64,000 nt of DNA from an uncultured Phocaeicola sp. (GCA_944320605.1 CALUIE010000004.1:1-64000), one strand, 5' to 3'. Positions 1-9,085 are shown, counted from the first letter of the stretch. Notes: generated by a model from the letters alone, not told the origin. Translations and numbers: made by a program.

Positions 1-634
1 GGTTGATGAATATCACCGGCACTTCGATAATCTTGAATCCGCACTTGTAGGCGGTGAACTTCATTTCAATCTGGAACGCATAACCCTTGAAACGGATTTT
101 ATCAAGGTCGATAGTTTCAAGCACTTCACGCCTGTAGCACTTAAATCCTGCAGTTGTATCGTGTACCGGTATTCCTGTAATAAATCTCACATACTTAGAT
201 GCGAAGTACGACATAAGCACTCTGCCCATAGGCCAATTCACTACGTTCACTCCGCTTATATATCTTGAACCTATGGCCACATCGCCGCCATCGTCATGAC
301 AGGCTTTGTACAGGCGTGGCAAGTCGTTAGGATTATGGCTGAAGTCGGCATCCATTTCAAAAACGTAGTCGTACTTCTTTTCTATAGCCCATTTGAATCC
401 TGCAATGTAGGCAGTTCCCAATCCTAACTTACCCTTTCTTTCTATCATGAAAAGCCTGTCTGGAAATTCTTTTTGCAATTTTCTTACTATGTCTGCTGTT
501 CCGTCAGGTGAATTGTCTTCAATAATCAGAATATGGAAAAACTTTTCCAATCCGAACACGGCACGGATTATATTCTCAATGTTTTCCTTCTCGTTGTAAG
601 TAGGAATTATAATAATGCTGTCACTGTTTTGCAT
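1..634 (-). CDS. Family 2 glycosyltransferase, polyprenol-phosphate sugar transferase type (partial)
   Basis: The conceptual product starts MQNSDSIIIIPTYNEKENI and carries the hallmarks of a GT2 enzyme of the dolichol-phosphate mannosyltransferase type: the IPTYNE nucleotide-sugar segment near the N-terminus, then IIEDNSPDGTAD and the metal-binding EMDADFSHNP stretch. Known members transfer a sugar from a nucleotide donor to a lipid phosphate carrier at the inner membrane. The C-terminus lies beyond the left edge of the window, so about 210 residues are visible. The start is the ATG at 632-634, about 30 bases downstream of a promoter-like TACCTTTG. The family call is firm; the exact donor and acceptor cannot be read from the sequence. 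Confidence 0.85.
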   Translation of the reverse strand, partial: MQNSDSIIIIPTYNEKENIENIIRAVFGLEKFFHILIIEDNSPDGTADIVRKLQKEFPDRLFMIERKGKLGLGTAYIAGFKWAIEKKYDYVFEMDADFSHNPNDLPRLYKACHDDGGDVAIGSRYISGVNVVNWPMGRVLMSYFASKYVRFITGIPVHDTTAGFKCYRREVLETIDLDKIRFKGYAFQIEMKFTAYKCGFKIIEVPVIFIN

Positions 635-664
635 AAGATAAATTGTATAGTTTATACTAAAAAA

Positions 665-672
665 CAAAGGTA
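665..672 (-). promoter_or_regulatory. Promoter -7 element for the glycosyltransferase
   Basis: The minus strand reads TACCTTTG, matching the Bacteroidetes TAnnTTTG -7 consensus, and would start transcription roughly 25 bases ahead of the start codon at 634. I see no clear TTTG -33 element at the usual spacing. Confidence 0.5.
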
Positions 673-727
673 TGAAAAAAAAGGGAAAGTTTGATAAAAG
701 GATAGTGAGAATATTGGATATAAACAC

Positions 728-735
728 TACATTTG
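728..735 (+). promoter_or_regulatory. Promoter -7 element for the TPR-HTH regulator
   Basis: TACATTTG matches TAnnTTTG. It covers the TTG at 733, so that in-frame TTG cannot be the real start. It places the transcription start about 742, leaving a leader of about 15 bases before the ATG at 757. Confidence 0.5.
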
Positions 736-756
736 TGGTATGATAATGAATATCCC

Positions 757-1917
757 ATGAAACATATTGTATATTTTATATTTACCTTTATTGTATGCTG
801 CATCATAGCTTCCTATAATGCGGTCGATAGCAATATTTCGGACGATACTTTAGTCTGGTTCGAGAAAGCCAAGTATTATGAATCCGAAGGTGACGCCGCC
901 AATGCCATGATTTGTTATCTTAATGCCCTTGACAATCTGAAAGAAAGGCAAGATACTGTTCTGAAAGTTTCAGCATATACTCGTTTGGGTGATTTTCATT
1001 TTAGATATGGGATGTATGAGAAAGCTGTTGAAAATCATCGCAAGGGATATAATATTGCGTTGAGGATGAAAGATGACAAACTTATATGTGAGTCTGCCGG
1101 AAAACTCGGACTTGATTATCTTATGCTTAACCAAAAAGATACTGCCCGATATTTTATAGAAAGATATCATGCGATTGCTTTTGAAAACAAGTTGCAAAAT
1201 GTTTTCAAAGATGATTATGGCTTATGTTCTATGAAAGTCAAAGAGTCGGATTTAAATTCTGTAGTTAAATCAGTCAGAGCTGATTCTCTTGGAACACTGG
1301 TTGATAGGGAAAAACTTATGTCGCTTGAGGCTGATTTCAATCATGAGAAGGCTTTGCTTAGAGAAGAAAATACCAGGAAAAACAATATGATAAACATTGC
1401 TACCGGACTATTCCTGTTTGGCGCATTTTCGGCATTGTCGTTTTTCTTTTATCGTGGAAGGAAAAAAGCTGAAATAAACCTTGACAATATCATTAAGGAG
1501 AATAATGACATGAAAGGTTATTATGATTGTCGTGAGAACTATTTGTGCGAACAGGAAAAACAGTTACGAATTAAAGAAGAATTATTGCTCTCCGGTACAA
1601 ATGTAGGTGCCGTTGCGCTTATAAACAAAATGAAATCTTCTCCATCTTACATGCCAGTGAATACTGCTGATGAATGGAATAGTCTTTTCATGTTTGCAGA
1701 CTCCTTGTTTCCGGGATTCTCCGTAAGTCTTGATGCGGTGGATGAGCTGACAGAGCGTGACAAAGAGATAAGTTGTCTTGTGAAACTTGGTTTTACAACC
1801 GGACAGTTGGCTATATTCTATGGAATTTCTCCAGGCTCTGTGACTAAAGCCAAATTCAGAATACAAAAGAAGATTGAGGCAAGCCGGATGTCCGGAATCT
1901 CCACTCTTGGGGCATGA
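757..1917 (+). CDS. TPR protein with a membrane helix and a C-terminal LuxR-like HTH
   Basis: The 386-residue product begins with a hydrophobic signal-like segment (MKHIVYFIFTFIVCC), followed by TPR-like helices over about residues 30-170. A single membrane helix (IATGLFLFGAFSALSFFF) lies near residue 220, then a coiled-coil stretch and a C-terminal HTH with the LuxR-like core LTERDKEISCLVKLGFTT. Bacteroidetes have many such sensors with an extracytoplasmic TPR part and a cytoplasmic DNA-binding part; their signals are mostly unknown. I chose the ATG at 757 because the upstream TTG overlaps the promoter. The neighbouring sugar-transfer genes hint at an envelope-related role, but that is inference only. 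Confidence 0.7.
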   Translation: MKHIVYFIFTFIVCCIIASYNAVDSNISDDTLVWFEKAKYYESEGDAANAMICYLNALDNLKERQDTVLKVSAYTRLGDFHFRYGMYEKAVENHRKGYNIALRMKDDKLICESAGKLGLDYLMLNQKDTARYFIERYHAIAFENKLQNVFKDDYGLCSMKVKESDLNSVVKSVRADSLGTLVDREKLMSLEADFNHEKALLREENTRKNNMINIATGLFLFGAFSALSFFFYRGRKKAEINLDNIIKENNDMKGYYDCRENYLCEQEKQLRIKEELLLSGTNVGAVALINKMKSSPSYMPVNTADEWNSLFMFADSLFPGFSVSLDAVDELTERDKEISCLVKLGFTTGQLAIFYGISPGSVTKAKFRIQKKIEASRMSGISTLGA

Positions 1918-2087
1918 ATTTTTGATAGAAAAATACAGATGTCCGTGCTATATTTTATACAGTTTCGTTGTAATCTCTTTATTATCAGTATGGTAATATC
2001 GGAATCCTGAATGGCGGATGTCCGCATTGAAATTATACCGTGAATGCTGCCTTACATTAATTTTGCCATAAAAAAACAGTGCAGATT

Positions 2088-5000
2088 ATGTGTAAGTATC
2101 AGCGTGTAAATCTCATTTGCGGTTTTATATCATTTCTGATATCCGCCGTAGTTTATATTTTTACGGTAGAACCGTCAGCCAGTTTTTGGGATTGTCCCGA
2201 GTTTATTCTTTCTGCCTCCAGGCTTGAAGTAGGTCATCCGCCCGGTGCTCCTTTCTTTATGTTGGCAGGCAATGTCTTTTCGCTTTTTGCTTCTTCTCCT
2301 CAAAATGTGGCATATTGCATAAACGTGATGAATGCCCTACTAAGTGCGGGCTGTATCTTTTTTATGTTTCTTACGATAACATATCTGGTTTCGTCGTTAA
2401 TTTGTGTGGAAAAGTCGCGTAATGATTTACCTTATTCTTCCATTGCTTTGGTCATGTTGTGTGGGGTTACCGGTTCTCTTTTGTATGCGTTTACCGATAC
2501 GTTCTGGTTTTCGGCGGTAGAAGGAGAGGTCTATTCGTTTTCTTCATTTCTCACGGCACTTACCGTATGGATAATACTGAAATGGGATGAAGAGTCTTCG
2601 GATGTTTCGTCCGACAGATGGATTGTTCTTATGGCATATATTATAGGCCTTTCCATAGGAGTACATTTACTTAATCTGTTGTGTATCCCTGCTGTTGGCC
2701 TGGTGGTTTATTACCGTAAATTTCCACATACGGACCGTAAGGGGTTTGTTATTTCTCTTTTGCTGAGTATTGTGGTCATTGCTTTGGTCCTTTACGGTAT
2801 TGTTCCAGGAGTGATGAAGGTGGCAGGTCTTTTTGAACTGTTTTTTGCCAATGTTTTTGACACCGGATATGATACAGGTATGACAGTTTATGCCATATTG
2901 CTTTTTTCGATACTCGTGTTGTCTTGCATATCATGTGTTATGATGCGTAATATGGGTATGGCATCGTTATTCATCTGTTTGTCATTAGTTATGCTCGGAG
3001 TGACTGTTCATGGCGGAATTCTGTTTTCGTTGTGCCTGTCAGTTATTCTTGCCGTTGTGGCATGGATAATTGTAAAGAAAATTAATCATAAAAAGTTGTG
3101 GCGTATATTATATGTGTTCAGCTTCAGTCTTTTAATGCTTACTGTAGGTTACAGCTCGTACGCTCTTATTTTGATACGTTCGTCAGCAAATACGCCTATG
3201 GACCAGCAGTCGCCTGAAGACCCTTTTACTTTGCGTGATTATCTCGGACGTGAGCAATATGGCGATACACCTCTGCTGTACGGACAGTCGTTCGCTTCGG
3301 TCAGGGCGTTGAAAGAAAAAGAAGGTTATCTGATGTACGATTATAAAGTGACGGACGATATCTACCGAAGGAAAGACTGGACTACTGATACAGCCAGGAC
3401 ACTTAAAGATGAAAAATATGTAGTTACCGGACAGAAAATGAAACCTTTATATGAAGATGCCACATGTATGATTTTCCCAAGAATGTATAGTGAAGATCAT
3501 GCAGAACAGTACAAGTCGTGGATTCCGGGAAGTATGAAAGGCAAACAGGTTTCCTATTTCGACAAGTCTAAAGGAGAAAATGTATCTGTAACGGTACCTA
3601 CATTCATGGACAATCTTAAATACTTCCTGAATTATCAGGTCAACTACATGTATTTGAGATACTTCCTTTGGAATTTTGTAGGTCGTCAGAATGACATTCA
3701 GGGATATGGTGACAAGATTAACGGCAACTGGATTACCGGAATCAGCTTTATAGACAGTTTCTTTGTGCCCGATAATGAGTTATTGCCTTCACACCTGAAA
3801 GAAAATAAAGGCAGGAATGTATATTTTGCATTGCCTCTGATAGTCGGACTTCTGGGAATATGGTGGCAATGGAAAAACGGAATACGTGGCAGAAGACAGT
3901 TCAACATTGTTGCAATACTGTTTTTTATGACAGGACTTGCCATAGTGTTATATCTCAATCAGATACCTATACAACCCCGTGAAAGAGATTATGCATACGC
4001 AGGATCGTTTTATGCCTTTTCTGTCTGGATAGGTTTGGGAGCGGCTGCCATATTTGAAACATTCCGGAAGATATTTCGCAATAAAGGTTTTATCTCGGCT
4101 TTTGGGGTATCGTCGGCTATATGCTCGGGCTTGGTATTGCTAGTACTTGTACAGACATGGGATGACCATGACAGGAGCAACCGCTATCTTTGTCGTGACA
4201 TGGGATACAACTATCTTAACACTGTTCAGGAAGAAGGTTTTCCCGTACTTTTCGTGAATGGCGACAATGAGACCTTTCCTCTTTGGTATGCGCAGGAAGT
4301 TGAAGGAGTACGTACCGACGTGCGTGTCTGCAATCTGATGTACCTGACCGGAGGATGGTATGTCGATCAGATGTGTCGTCCGTCGCATACATCCCCGGGA
4401 TTGCCTGTATCATTCGCGAGGGAATATTACAGGGATGGAGTGAACGACATTGTACGTGTAAATCCTGTGACAGGTTATACCGATGATGGAACGCCACTTC
4501 GCATAAAAGATAGGATTGAAGAATACTATAAGGCTAATCCCGGTGAACATCCTTTTGGTGAAGACCCTTGGGAATGGAAGAATATAGTACATTACTGGCT
4601 GACGTCGGATGATGAGTCAATGAGGTGCATTCCTACCGATGAAATACATTTCAGTATAGATAAAGAAGCGGTTAAACGTTCAGGAATACATATTCCTGAA
4701 GGAGTTGAAATTCCTGAAATCATGACGGTAAGTCTTATAAACAAGTCATATCTTACACGTAGCGGTATCATTCTTGCCGACCTTATAAGCAACTGCAACT
4801 GGGAACGTCCGCTTTACGTGGCAAAATCAATGCGTATAGGTGAGTATCTTGATTTGGATGATTATCTCGTACTTGAGGGAATGGCACAAAGGATAGTACC
4901 ATTCAATGCCCGTAAACTGAAACAGACTGTTGACGCGGACAGATGTTATGACAATATAATGAACAAATATTCATACGGAGGATTGTCCGACAATTCAGTC

Positions 5001-5444
5001 TATTTTGATGAGACCAACCGTCGTATGGCAATAACTCTTCAACGCATGATATGTGAGGCTGCCGAGTGGATACTTGCATCGGGTGACAGTGTAAGAAGTT
5101 CTGCTTTGGCGGGTAAATGCCTTGATGAGATTTCAAACGGTGATGTGATTTTTGACGGATATTCGTGTACGGACCGACTGGCTCTGTTGTCCGATAATAA
5201 AACTCATGAGAAGATTTATTCTTCCGTTATGAAATCCAGAATGGAATATGCGTTGTGGTATCTTTCTTTCAGTGACAGTGATTTTGTTGATTATATGGAC
5301 GAACTGCTGCGTACATTATATAATATTGATTCAGACGTATTAAGCAAAGAATACGATGATTTATTAAACTTGGCAAAGAAACGCTTCTCCGTTTTAGGTC
5401 TTGAAGAGTACGCGAAGTTTGTGGAAAAGTTGAGGCATGGGTAA
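2088..5444 (+). CDS. DUF2723 (GT117-like) polytopic membrane protein
   Basis: This 1118-residue protein has about a dozen hydrophobic helices in its N-terminal 700 residues and a soluble C-terminal half. The N-terminal signature SASFWDCPEFILSASRLEVG and the later RERDYAYAGSFYAF are typical of DUF2723 proteins, which belong to the glycosyltransferase-C-like clade that includes TMEM260. Bacterial members are thought to glycosylate proteins or lipids on the outer face of the inner membrane; I treat the activity as family inference. The ATG at 2088 is preferred over an in-frame GTG at 2079. It follows the TPR-HTH regulator by 170 bases and has no close downstream partner. Confidence 0.75.
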   Translation: MCKYQRVNLICGFISFLISAVVYIFTVEPSASFWDCPEFILSASRLEVGHPPGAPFFMLAGNVFSLFASSPQNVAYCINVMNALLSAGCIFFMFLTITYLVSSLICVEKSRNDLPYSSIALVMLCGVTGSLLYAFTDTFWFSAVEGEVYSFSSFLTALTVWIILKWDEESSDVSSDRWIVLMAYIIGLSIGVHLLNLLCIPAVGLVVYYRKFPHTDRKGFVISLLLSIVVIALVLYGIVPGVMKVAGLFELFFANVFDTGYDTGMTVYAILLFSILVLSCISCVMMRNMGMASLFICLSLVMLGVTVHGGILFSLCLSVILAVVAWIIVKKINHKKLWRILYVFSFSLLMLTVGYSSYALILIRSSANTPMDQQSPEDPFTLRDYLGREQYGDTPLLYGQSFASVRALKEKEGYLMYDYKVTDDIYRRKDWTTDTARTLKDEKYVVTGQKMKPLYEDATCMIFPRMYSEDHAEQYKSWIPGSMKGKQVSYFDKSKGENVSVTVPTFMDNLKYFLNYQVNYMYLRYFLWNFVGRQNDIQGYGDKINGNWITGISFIDSFFVPDNELLPSHLKENKGRNVYFALPLIVGLLGIWWQWKNGIRGRRQFNIVAILFFMTGLAIVLYLNQIPIQPRERDYAYAGSFYAFSVWIGLGAAAIFETFRKIFRNKGFISAFGVSSAICSGLVLLVLVQTWDDHDRSNRYLCRDMGYNYLNTVQEEGFPVLFVNGDNETFPLWYAQEVEGVRTDVRVCNLMYLTGGWYVDQMCRPSHTSPGLPVSFAREYYRDGVNDIVRVNPVTGYTDDGTPLRIKDRIEEYYKANPGEHPFGEDPWEWKNIVHYWLTSDDESMRCIPTDEIHFSIDKEAVKRSGIHIPEGVEIPEIMTVSLINKSYLTRSGIILADLISNCNWERPLYVAKSMRIGEYLDLDDYLVLEGMAQRIVPFNARKLKQTVDADRCYDNIMNKYSYGGLSDNSVYFDETNRRMAITLQRMICEAAEWILASGDSVRSSALAGKCLDEISNGDVIFDGYSCTDRLALLSDNKTHEKIYSSVMKSRMEYALWYLSFSDSDFVDYMDELLRTLYNIDSDVLSKEYDDLLNLAKKRFSVLGLEEYAKFVEKLRHG

Positions 5445-5531
5445 TATAGATACTGATTATTCGCAGTTTGTTATTAATTGTTAATTATATCTCTTATATT
5501 GTTGCTTTCTCGGAAATTCTTGTCATTTTTA

Positions 5532-5619
5532 CCGTGACACGTACGTGTTACACACGTTACACGTTCGTGTCACGCTCGTTGCACGTTCGTGTCACACGCG
5601 TCACACGTACGTGTCACAC
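5532..5619. repeat. Four tandem 22-bp palindromic units
   Basis: Units at 5532-5553, 5554-5575, 5576-5597 and 5598-5619 align without gaps. Each is built round a near-perfect palindrome of the type GTGACACGTACGTGTCAC. Differences between units fall mostly at the edges and at the central A/T. The array lies in the 233-base gap between the DUF2723 gene and the HU-like gene, about 60 bases upstream of the latter's start codon, where it could bind a dimeric regulator or form stacked hairpins in RNA. Confidence 0.85.
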
Positions 5620-5677
5620 CAATCCAATCAAGTAATTTTTATAAATTATCAGTATTAACTATTAAAAATGAAATACC

Positions 5678-6271
5678 ATGCCGATAAAATTTGATTTGTA
5701 TAAGAATCCGGAGAAAGAAGGAGTTGAGGTACCGAAACTCCATGCCAAAGTAATAACAAAAGATGTAATTACCACAAAGGACTTGCGGGATACTATAAAC
5801 AAGAAATGTACCGTCGCTCCTGCCGATGTGGCAGCGGTGCTGACCGCCTTGAGTTCCGAGATGTTTGAAGCCTTGAGCAATGGTTATTCCGTACATTTGG
5901 AAGGGTTGGGACATTTCAGCCTCAGTTTGCGATGTGCTCCGGATGTAAATCCTAAACATGTGTCAACTTCCGACATCAGTGTTAAAGGTATCCGCTTTCT
6001 TCCTGATAAGGAACTTTCAGAAAAATTCAAGACAGTGGAGTTCGAACGTCTGAAAGATGCTTCGCGGCATTCGGAAAAAATGGAACTGTCTGAAATTATG
6101 GAAAAGATGGACCGGTATTTTACTGACAACCAGTTCATGCGACGTCAGGATTTTGAAAAAATGACAGGTTTTAACAAGTCCAAGGCACTCAGGACTCTTA
6201 AAGCACTTGTTAATGACGGTGTACTGAAGAATGTCGGTACGAAACAGATGCCTATGTATATCAAGAATTAA
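5678..6271 (+). CDS. HU-like DNA-binding protein with a C-terminal winged-helix-like extension
   Basis: The 197-residue product has an HU/IHF-type fold in residues 1-125, of the variant seen in Bacteroidetes (HU-HIG): helices before VAAVLTALSSEMFEALSNG, then the beta-arm core VHLEGLGHFSLSLR. Residues 140-197 look like a small winged helix (FMRRQDFEKMTGFNKSKALR). It probably binds and bends DNA. It sits directly after the palindromic tandem array and 15 bases ahead of the small lipoprotein gene. The extension makes it about twice the length of a canonical HU (about 90 residues). Confidence 0.75.
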   Translation: MPIKFDLYKNPEKEGVEVPKLHAKVITKDVITTKDLRDTINKKCTVAPADVAAVLTALSSEMFEALSNGYSVHLEGLGHFSLSLRCAPDVNPKHVSTSDISVKGIRFLPDKELSEKFKTVEFERLKDASRHSEKMELSEIMEKMDRYFTDNQFMRRQDFEKMTGFNKSKALRTLKALVNDGVLKNVGTKQMPMYIKN

Positions 6272-6286
6272 TTTAAAAATAGAACT

Positions 6287-6649
6287 ATGAATAAATTTAC
6301 ATTATTGGCTTTTGCTATTATCTTTTCAATTTGGTTTTCATCATGCGAAACCTCAAAGACTCCGGTAGAACATTTGTCTTCATTAGTGGAACAGGTGGAA
6401 GACAAATACGATGAATTTACAGAAGATGACTGGGATGATATAGTTTCCGAGTATGAGAAGATAGAAAAGGACCTGTCAAAATATGAATATACCGACGAGG
6501 AACTTAAAGAAATAGGGAAACTTAAAGGAAGAATATTTGCCAAAATGACCAAAAATGCCGTGAAAGATTTTTCAAAGCAGATGGAGGAGTTGGGAAAACA
6601 GATAGAAGGCGGCGTTGAAGGCTTTCTGGAGGAACTGAAGGAGGATTGA
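6287..6649 (+). CDS. Small lipoprotein, acidic, helical
   Basis: The 120-residue product has a lipoprotein signal peptide ending in WFSSCE, with the lipidated Cys at about residue 20. The mature part is very acidic and predicted helical (repeated E/D/K heptads), resembling short DUF-type lipoproteins common in Bacteroidales. It lies 15 bases after the HU-like gene and may share its transcript. No enzymatic motif is visible. Confidence 0.65.
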   Translation: MNKFTLLAFAIIFSIWFSSCETSKTPVEHLSSLVEQVEDKYDEFTEDDWDDIVSEYEKIEKDLSKYEYTDEELKEIGKLKGRIFAKMTKNAVKDFSKQMEELGKQIEGGVEGFLEELKED

Positions 6650-6692
6650 TGTCGTCTGTCTGATAGAAGTTCGGCAGCCGTTCAGTGGGTGT

Positions 6693-8156
6693 TTACTGTT
6701 CGGCTATTGCTGAACTGATTTTTGTATTGAATTCTCTCAACGGTATATCATACCCGGCCCACGGCCAGCTGACGAAGAGTTCTTCAGTGCGAGTATCTTT
6801 CTTGATAGTAACCTCATCGAATACTCTTAAATTCTTAAGGAAAGGATATGCGTCAATCGGGATTGAATATTCCTTTATTCCGTCGGTTGTCTTAATAGTC
6901 AGAGTAAAGAGTTTGCGGCTGATTGTTACGTCCTGAATGTCGTAGTCATCGTCAGGGTATTCTGTGTTAAGCCTGTTTAGCAGTGTCTCTGTAAATATTT
7001 TAAGTGAATCATTGTCATCGAATCTGCGGATAATGTTCCACCAAACCTGCTCGTCTCTTTCGGCAGGTTTTTCCTTGGTTATTCTTTTAAGTCTTGACGG
7101 TATATTCAGGAAATTCTCTTTCTCGTCATTCCATTTTATTGTGATTTCTTCGTTTTCGTCGTCATATATGTAAGTACCGTAGTACACCTTGTATTCCTCT
7201 GATTCGGAATTGACAAAGTTACATGCCTGTATTGTGGCATATTCGTCGTCATCGCTTTCTTTGTTCCAGAATATGAGCGAGAAGTTTTCTTTCGGAATGA
7301 AAGTCTCATTGTCCTTTCCCGCTTCGAATGTCTGACCCATGTACATACCGTGTAGAGGCGAACTGGATTCGCGGAAAAATAAAGTCCACAGTCTTACTCT
7401 TTCGGAGTATGACACATCGGTTTCATGCCAATAGCTGAAGTCACCCCATTCGGTAAAGGCAACTCCAAGTTCAAGAATCTGGTTTACATAGTCCGGATCG
7501 GCAAAATATCTTAATATGTGTATATTATATACCATTAATCCCCATATACATTGCGGCGCGTTTCTGATAATGCTGTCGGAAAGATAGGCCAGTGTAGTAG
7601 CGTGTCCTATGGCATTTTCGGGGATGTGTTCTTTTAGTACGGAACAGATGTGCGATGTATGTTTTTTCAGTGAATTGTGGAATTTCCCTATATTACCTTC
7701 GTACGGATTAATCTTCAGCATTTTTACGTATAAGAACATTACAACTCCAAAATATACGTAAGGATCATCCCTGTATAGCTCGTTCAGATGTGGAACAATA
7801 TACATATTGAAATCATCTGAAAAATTTTGGAAGTTCAATGTAACTAAGTCTGCCAATATTCTGTCTGCCTGTGAATTACAGTCGGTTGCAATATCTTCAT
7901 CTTTGATTATGTCATATAGTATTTTCCCTTTTTTTATCATTTCTGTTACGTCCACAAGTTCGCTGTAAGGCATATTGAAGTGAATGCAAATATCATTTAT
8001 GATATTTTCCACAGTTGACAGTTTCATATTACCTTCTTTCAGTCTGGAAAAAGCCATTCTTCCTTTATATCCAAGACATTTTGCGAGGGCGGACCATGAA
8101 GACCCGAAAATCCGGTTTTCAATAATGTATGTAAGCAATTCCTTTTTGTCGTCCAT
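6693..8156 (-). CDS. Uncharacterised protein with an N-terminal HTH
   Basis: This 487-residue protein opens with a helix-turn-helix-like segment (about residues 15-60, including SWSALAKCLGYKGRMAFSRL) followed by a long helical middle. Residues 270-370 are rich in acidic and aromatic beta-type sequence, and the C-terminal 100 residues (from RRFDDND) may be a separate small domain ending near SWPWAGYDIP. I do not recognise the family. It is transcribed leftward, convergent with the lipoprotein gene and divergent from the RNA elements at 8.3 kb. A DNA-binding or sensory role is suggested only by the HTH. Confidence 0.55.
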   Translation of the reverse strand: MDDKKELLTYIIENRIFGSSWSALAKCLGYKGRMAFSRLKEGNMKLSTVENIINDICIHFNMPYSELVDVTEMIKKGKILYDIIKDEDIATDCNSQADRILADLVTLNFQNFSDDFNMYIVPHLNELYRDDPYVYFGVVMFLYVKMLKINPYEGNIGKFHNSLKKHTSHICSVLKEHIPENAIGHATTLAYLSDSIIRNAPQCIWGLMVYNIHILRYFADPDYVNQILELGVAFTEWGDFSYWHETDVSYSERVRLWTLFFRESSSPLHGMYMGQTFEAGKDNETFIPKENFSLIFWNKESDDDEYATIQACNFVNSESEEYKVYYGTYIYDDENEEITIKWNDEKENFLNIPSRLKRITKEKPAERDEQVWWNIIRRFDDNDSLKIFTETLLNRLNTEYPDDDYDIQDVTISRKLFTLTIKTTDGIKEYSIPIDAYPFLKNLRVFDEVTIKKDTRTEELFVSWPWAGYDIPLREFNTKISSAIAEQ

Positions 8157-8323
8157 AATTTTTGTATCAATAATGATATGTTTTGATACAAAAATACGTT
8201 ACCGTTTTTAATTGCTAAAACCATGTATGTCAAGAATGATTGAAAACTTTATTTTTGTATCATATTTTTATGTAAAGGTAACAAAAAAATCCCACGAACG
8301 GGTGTCGTGTATTATAAAAAACG

Positions 8324-8331
8324 TATCTTTG
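8324..8331 (+). promoter_or_regulatory. Promoter -7 element of RNA element 1
   Basis: TATCTTTG matches the Bacteroidetes -7 consensus and predicts a transcript starting near 8338. The -33 position is not a good match. The same TATCTTTG with similar downstream bases precedes RNA element 2. Confidence 0.5.
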
Positions 8332-8570
8332 TAATAAATAGTGCGTTTTTTACTTTTATCCTAAGAAACGAAATCGCCAATTTCAACAACAAGCAGGATA
8401 GGAGAACATGACGCTCATCTGTATTGTATATACTCGTGTACAGCCAATGCTGTATCCGTCTGTATAACCATACGGCGTGGGATTACTGTTTTCGCTTGTT
8501 GCTTGGAGGGTGTTTGGCGATACCTGTTTCTTGATGAGTGAAAACAAGTCCTCACGCCTTTTTTGTTTTT
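8332..8570 (+). ncRNA. Structured RNA element, copy 1 (unnamed)
   Basis: No conventional gene fits this stretch, yet it is clearly related to 8813-9085 in both sequence and predicted folding. Features in order are a TATCCT/AGGATA stem enclosing a small hairpin (GAAAT-CGCCA-ATTTC, loop 8375-8379); the conserved ATGACGCTCA; a variable hairpin region; GGCGTGGG (8474-8481); TGGCG (8515-8519), complementary to the CGCCA loop; and CACGCC (8553-8558) running into a T tract, pairing with GGCGTG as a terminator-like closing stem. A 19-codon reading frame starts at the conserved ATG (8408-8467). The element may be a regulatory RNA or a peptide-encoding RNA. Confidence 0.6.
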
Positions 8571-8804
8571 GTGTAATGCTGAATTCAGAGGACTTATAGG
8601 CGGAAAAATACTTCATTATTATGGTTTAGAAATATTACAGATATGAATAAAGAATATGTTTTTTTGTTAGATATCCATTCTTTGAATGGTGTTTAAATGA
8701 TATTTAAATAGTGTTTGAAAAGAGTTTGCAAATACTTTGCAAAGCGTTTGCAATCAATTTTTAAAATTAAACCCATAAAAGAGCGTCATATTGGACAAAA
8801 AATG

Positions 8805-8812
8805 TATCTTTG
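8805..8812 (+). promoter_or_regulatory. Promoter -7 element of RNA element 2
   Basis: TATCTTTG at the same relative position as in copy 1, giving a predicted start near 8819. No -33 TTTG is evident at the standard spacing. Confidence 0.5.
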
Positions 8813-9085
8813 CAATACACCGACCGGAGAAATGGTCCGGTGTTTACATAAGAAAGCGTTTTTTGCTTTATCCTAAAATCGAAATCGCCAGTTTCTAATC
8901 GGAGGATTAAGACAATATGACGCTCACGTTTTTTGTATATGTATGTCATGTTATTTTATAGAAACATGATTTTTTACATACAAAAACGGCGTGGGTTGAT
9001 TGTTTCTTTATTCATTCCGATGCGGCGTTTGGCGATGCCTGATTTTGATGATTGAAGCAGACAAGTCCTCACGCCTTTCTTTTTA
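8813..9085 (+). ncRNA. Structured RNA element, copy 2 (unnamed)
   Basis: Second copy of the element at 8332-8570. It adds a 5' hairpin at 8818-8842 (CACCG/CGGTG arms). It keeps the ATCCT/AGGAT stem, the CGCCA loop (8886-8890) on a GAAAT/GTTTC stem, ATGACGCTCA (ATG at 8917), GGCGTGGG (8988-8995), TGGCG (9030-9034) and the terminal CACGCC (9070-9075) plus T tract. The variable region differs in sequence but again forms a long hairpin (about 8925-8988). Base changes inside stems mostly keep pairing, which argues for a selected RNA structure. A 14-codon frame starts at the conserved ATG (8917-8961). Confidence 0.6.

Noticed and set aside
733..757. TTG start at 733 for the TPR-HTH regulator
   Set aside because: The TTG lies inside the promoter's TACATTTG; the ATG at 757 starts a proper signal-like segment.
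5532..5619. CRISPR array
   Set aside because: The units are contiguous without spacers and are palindromes themselves; there are no cas genes nearby.
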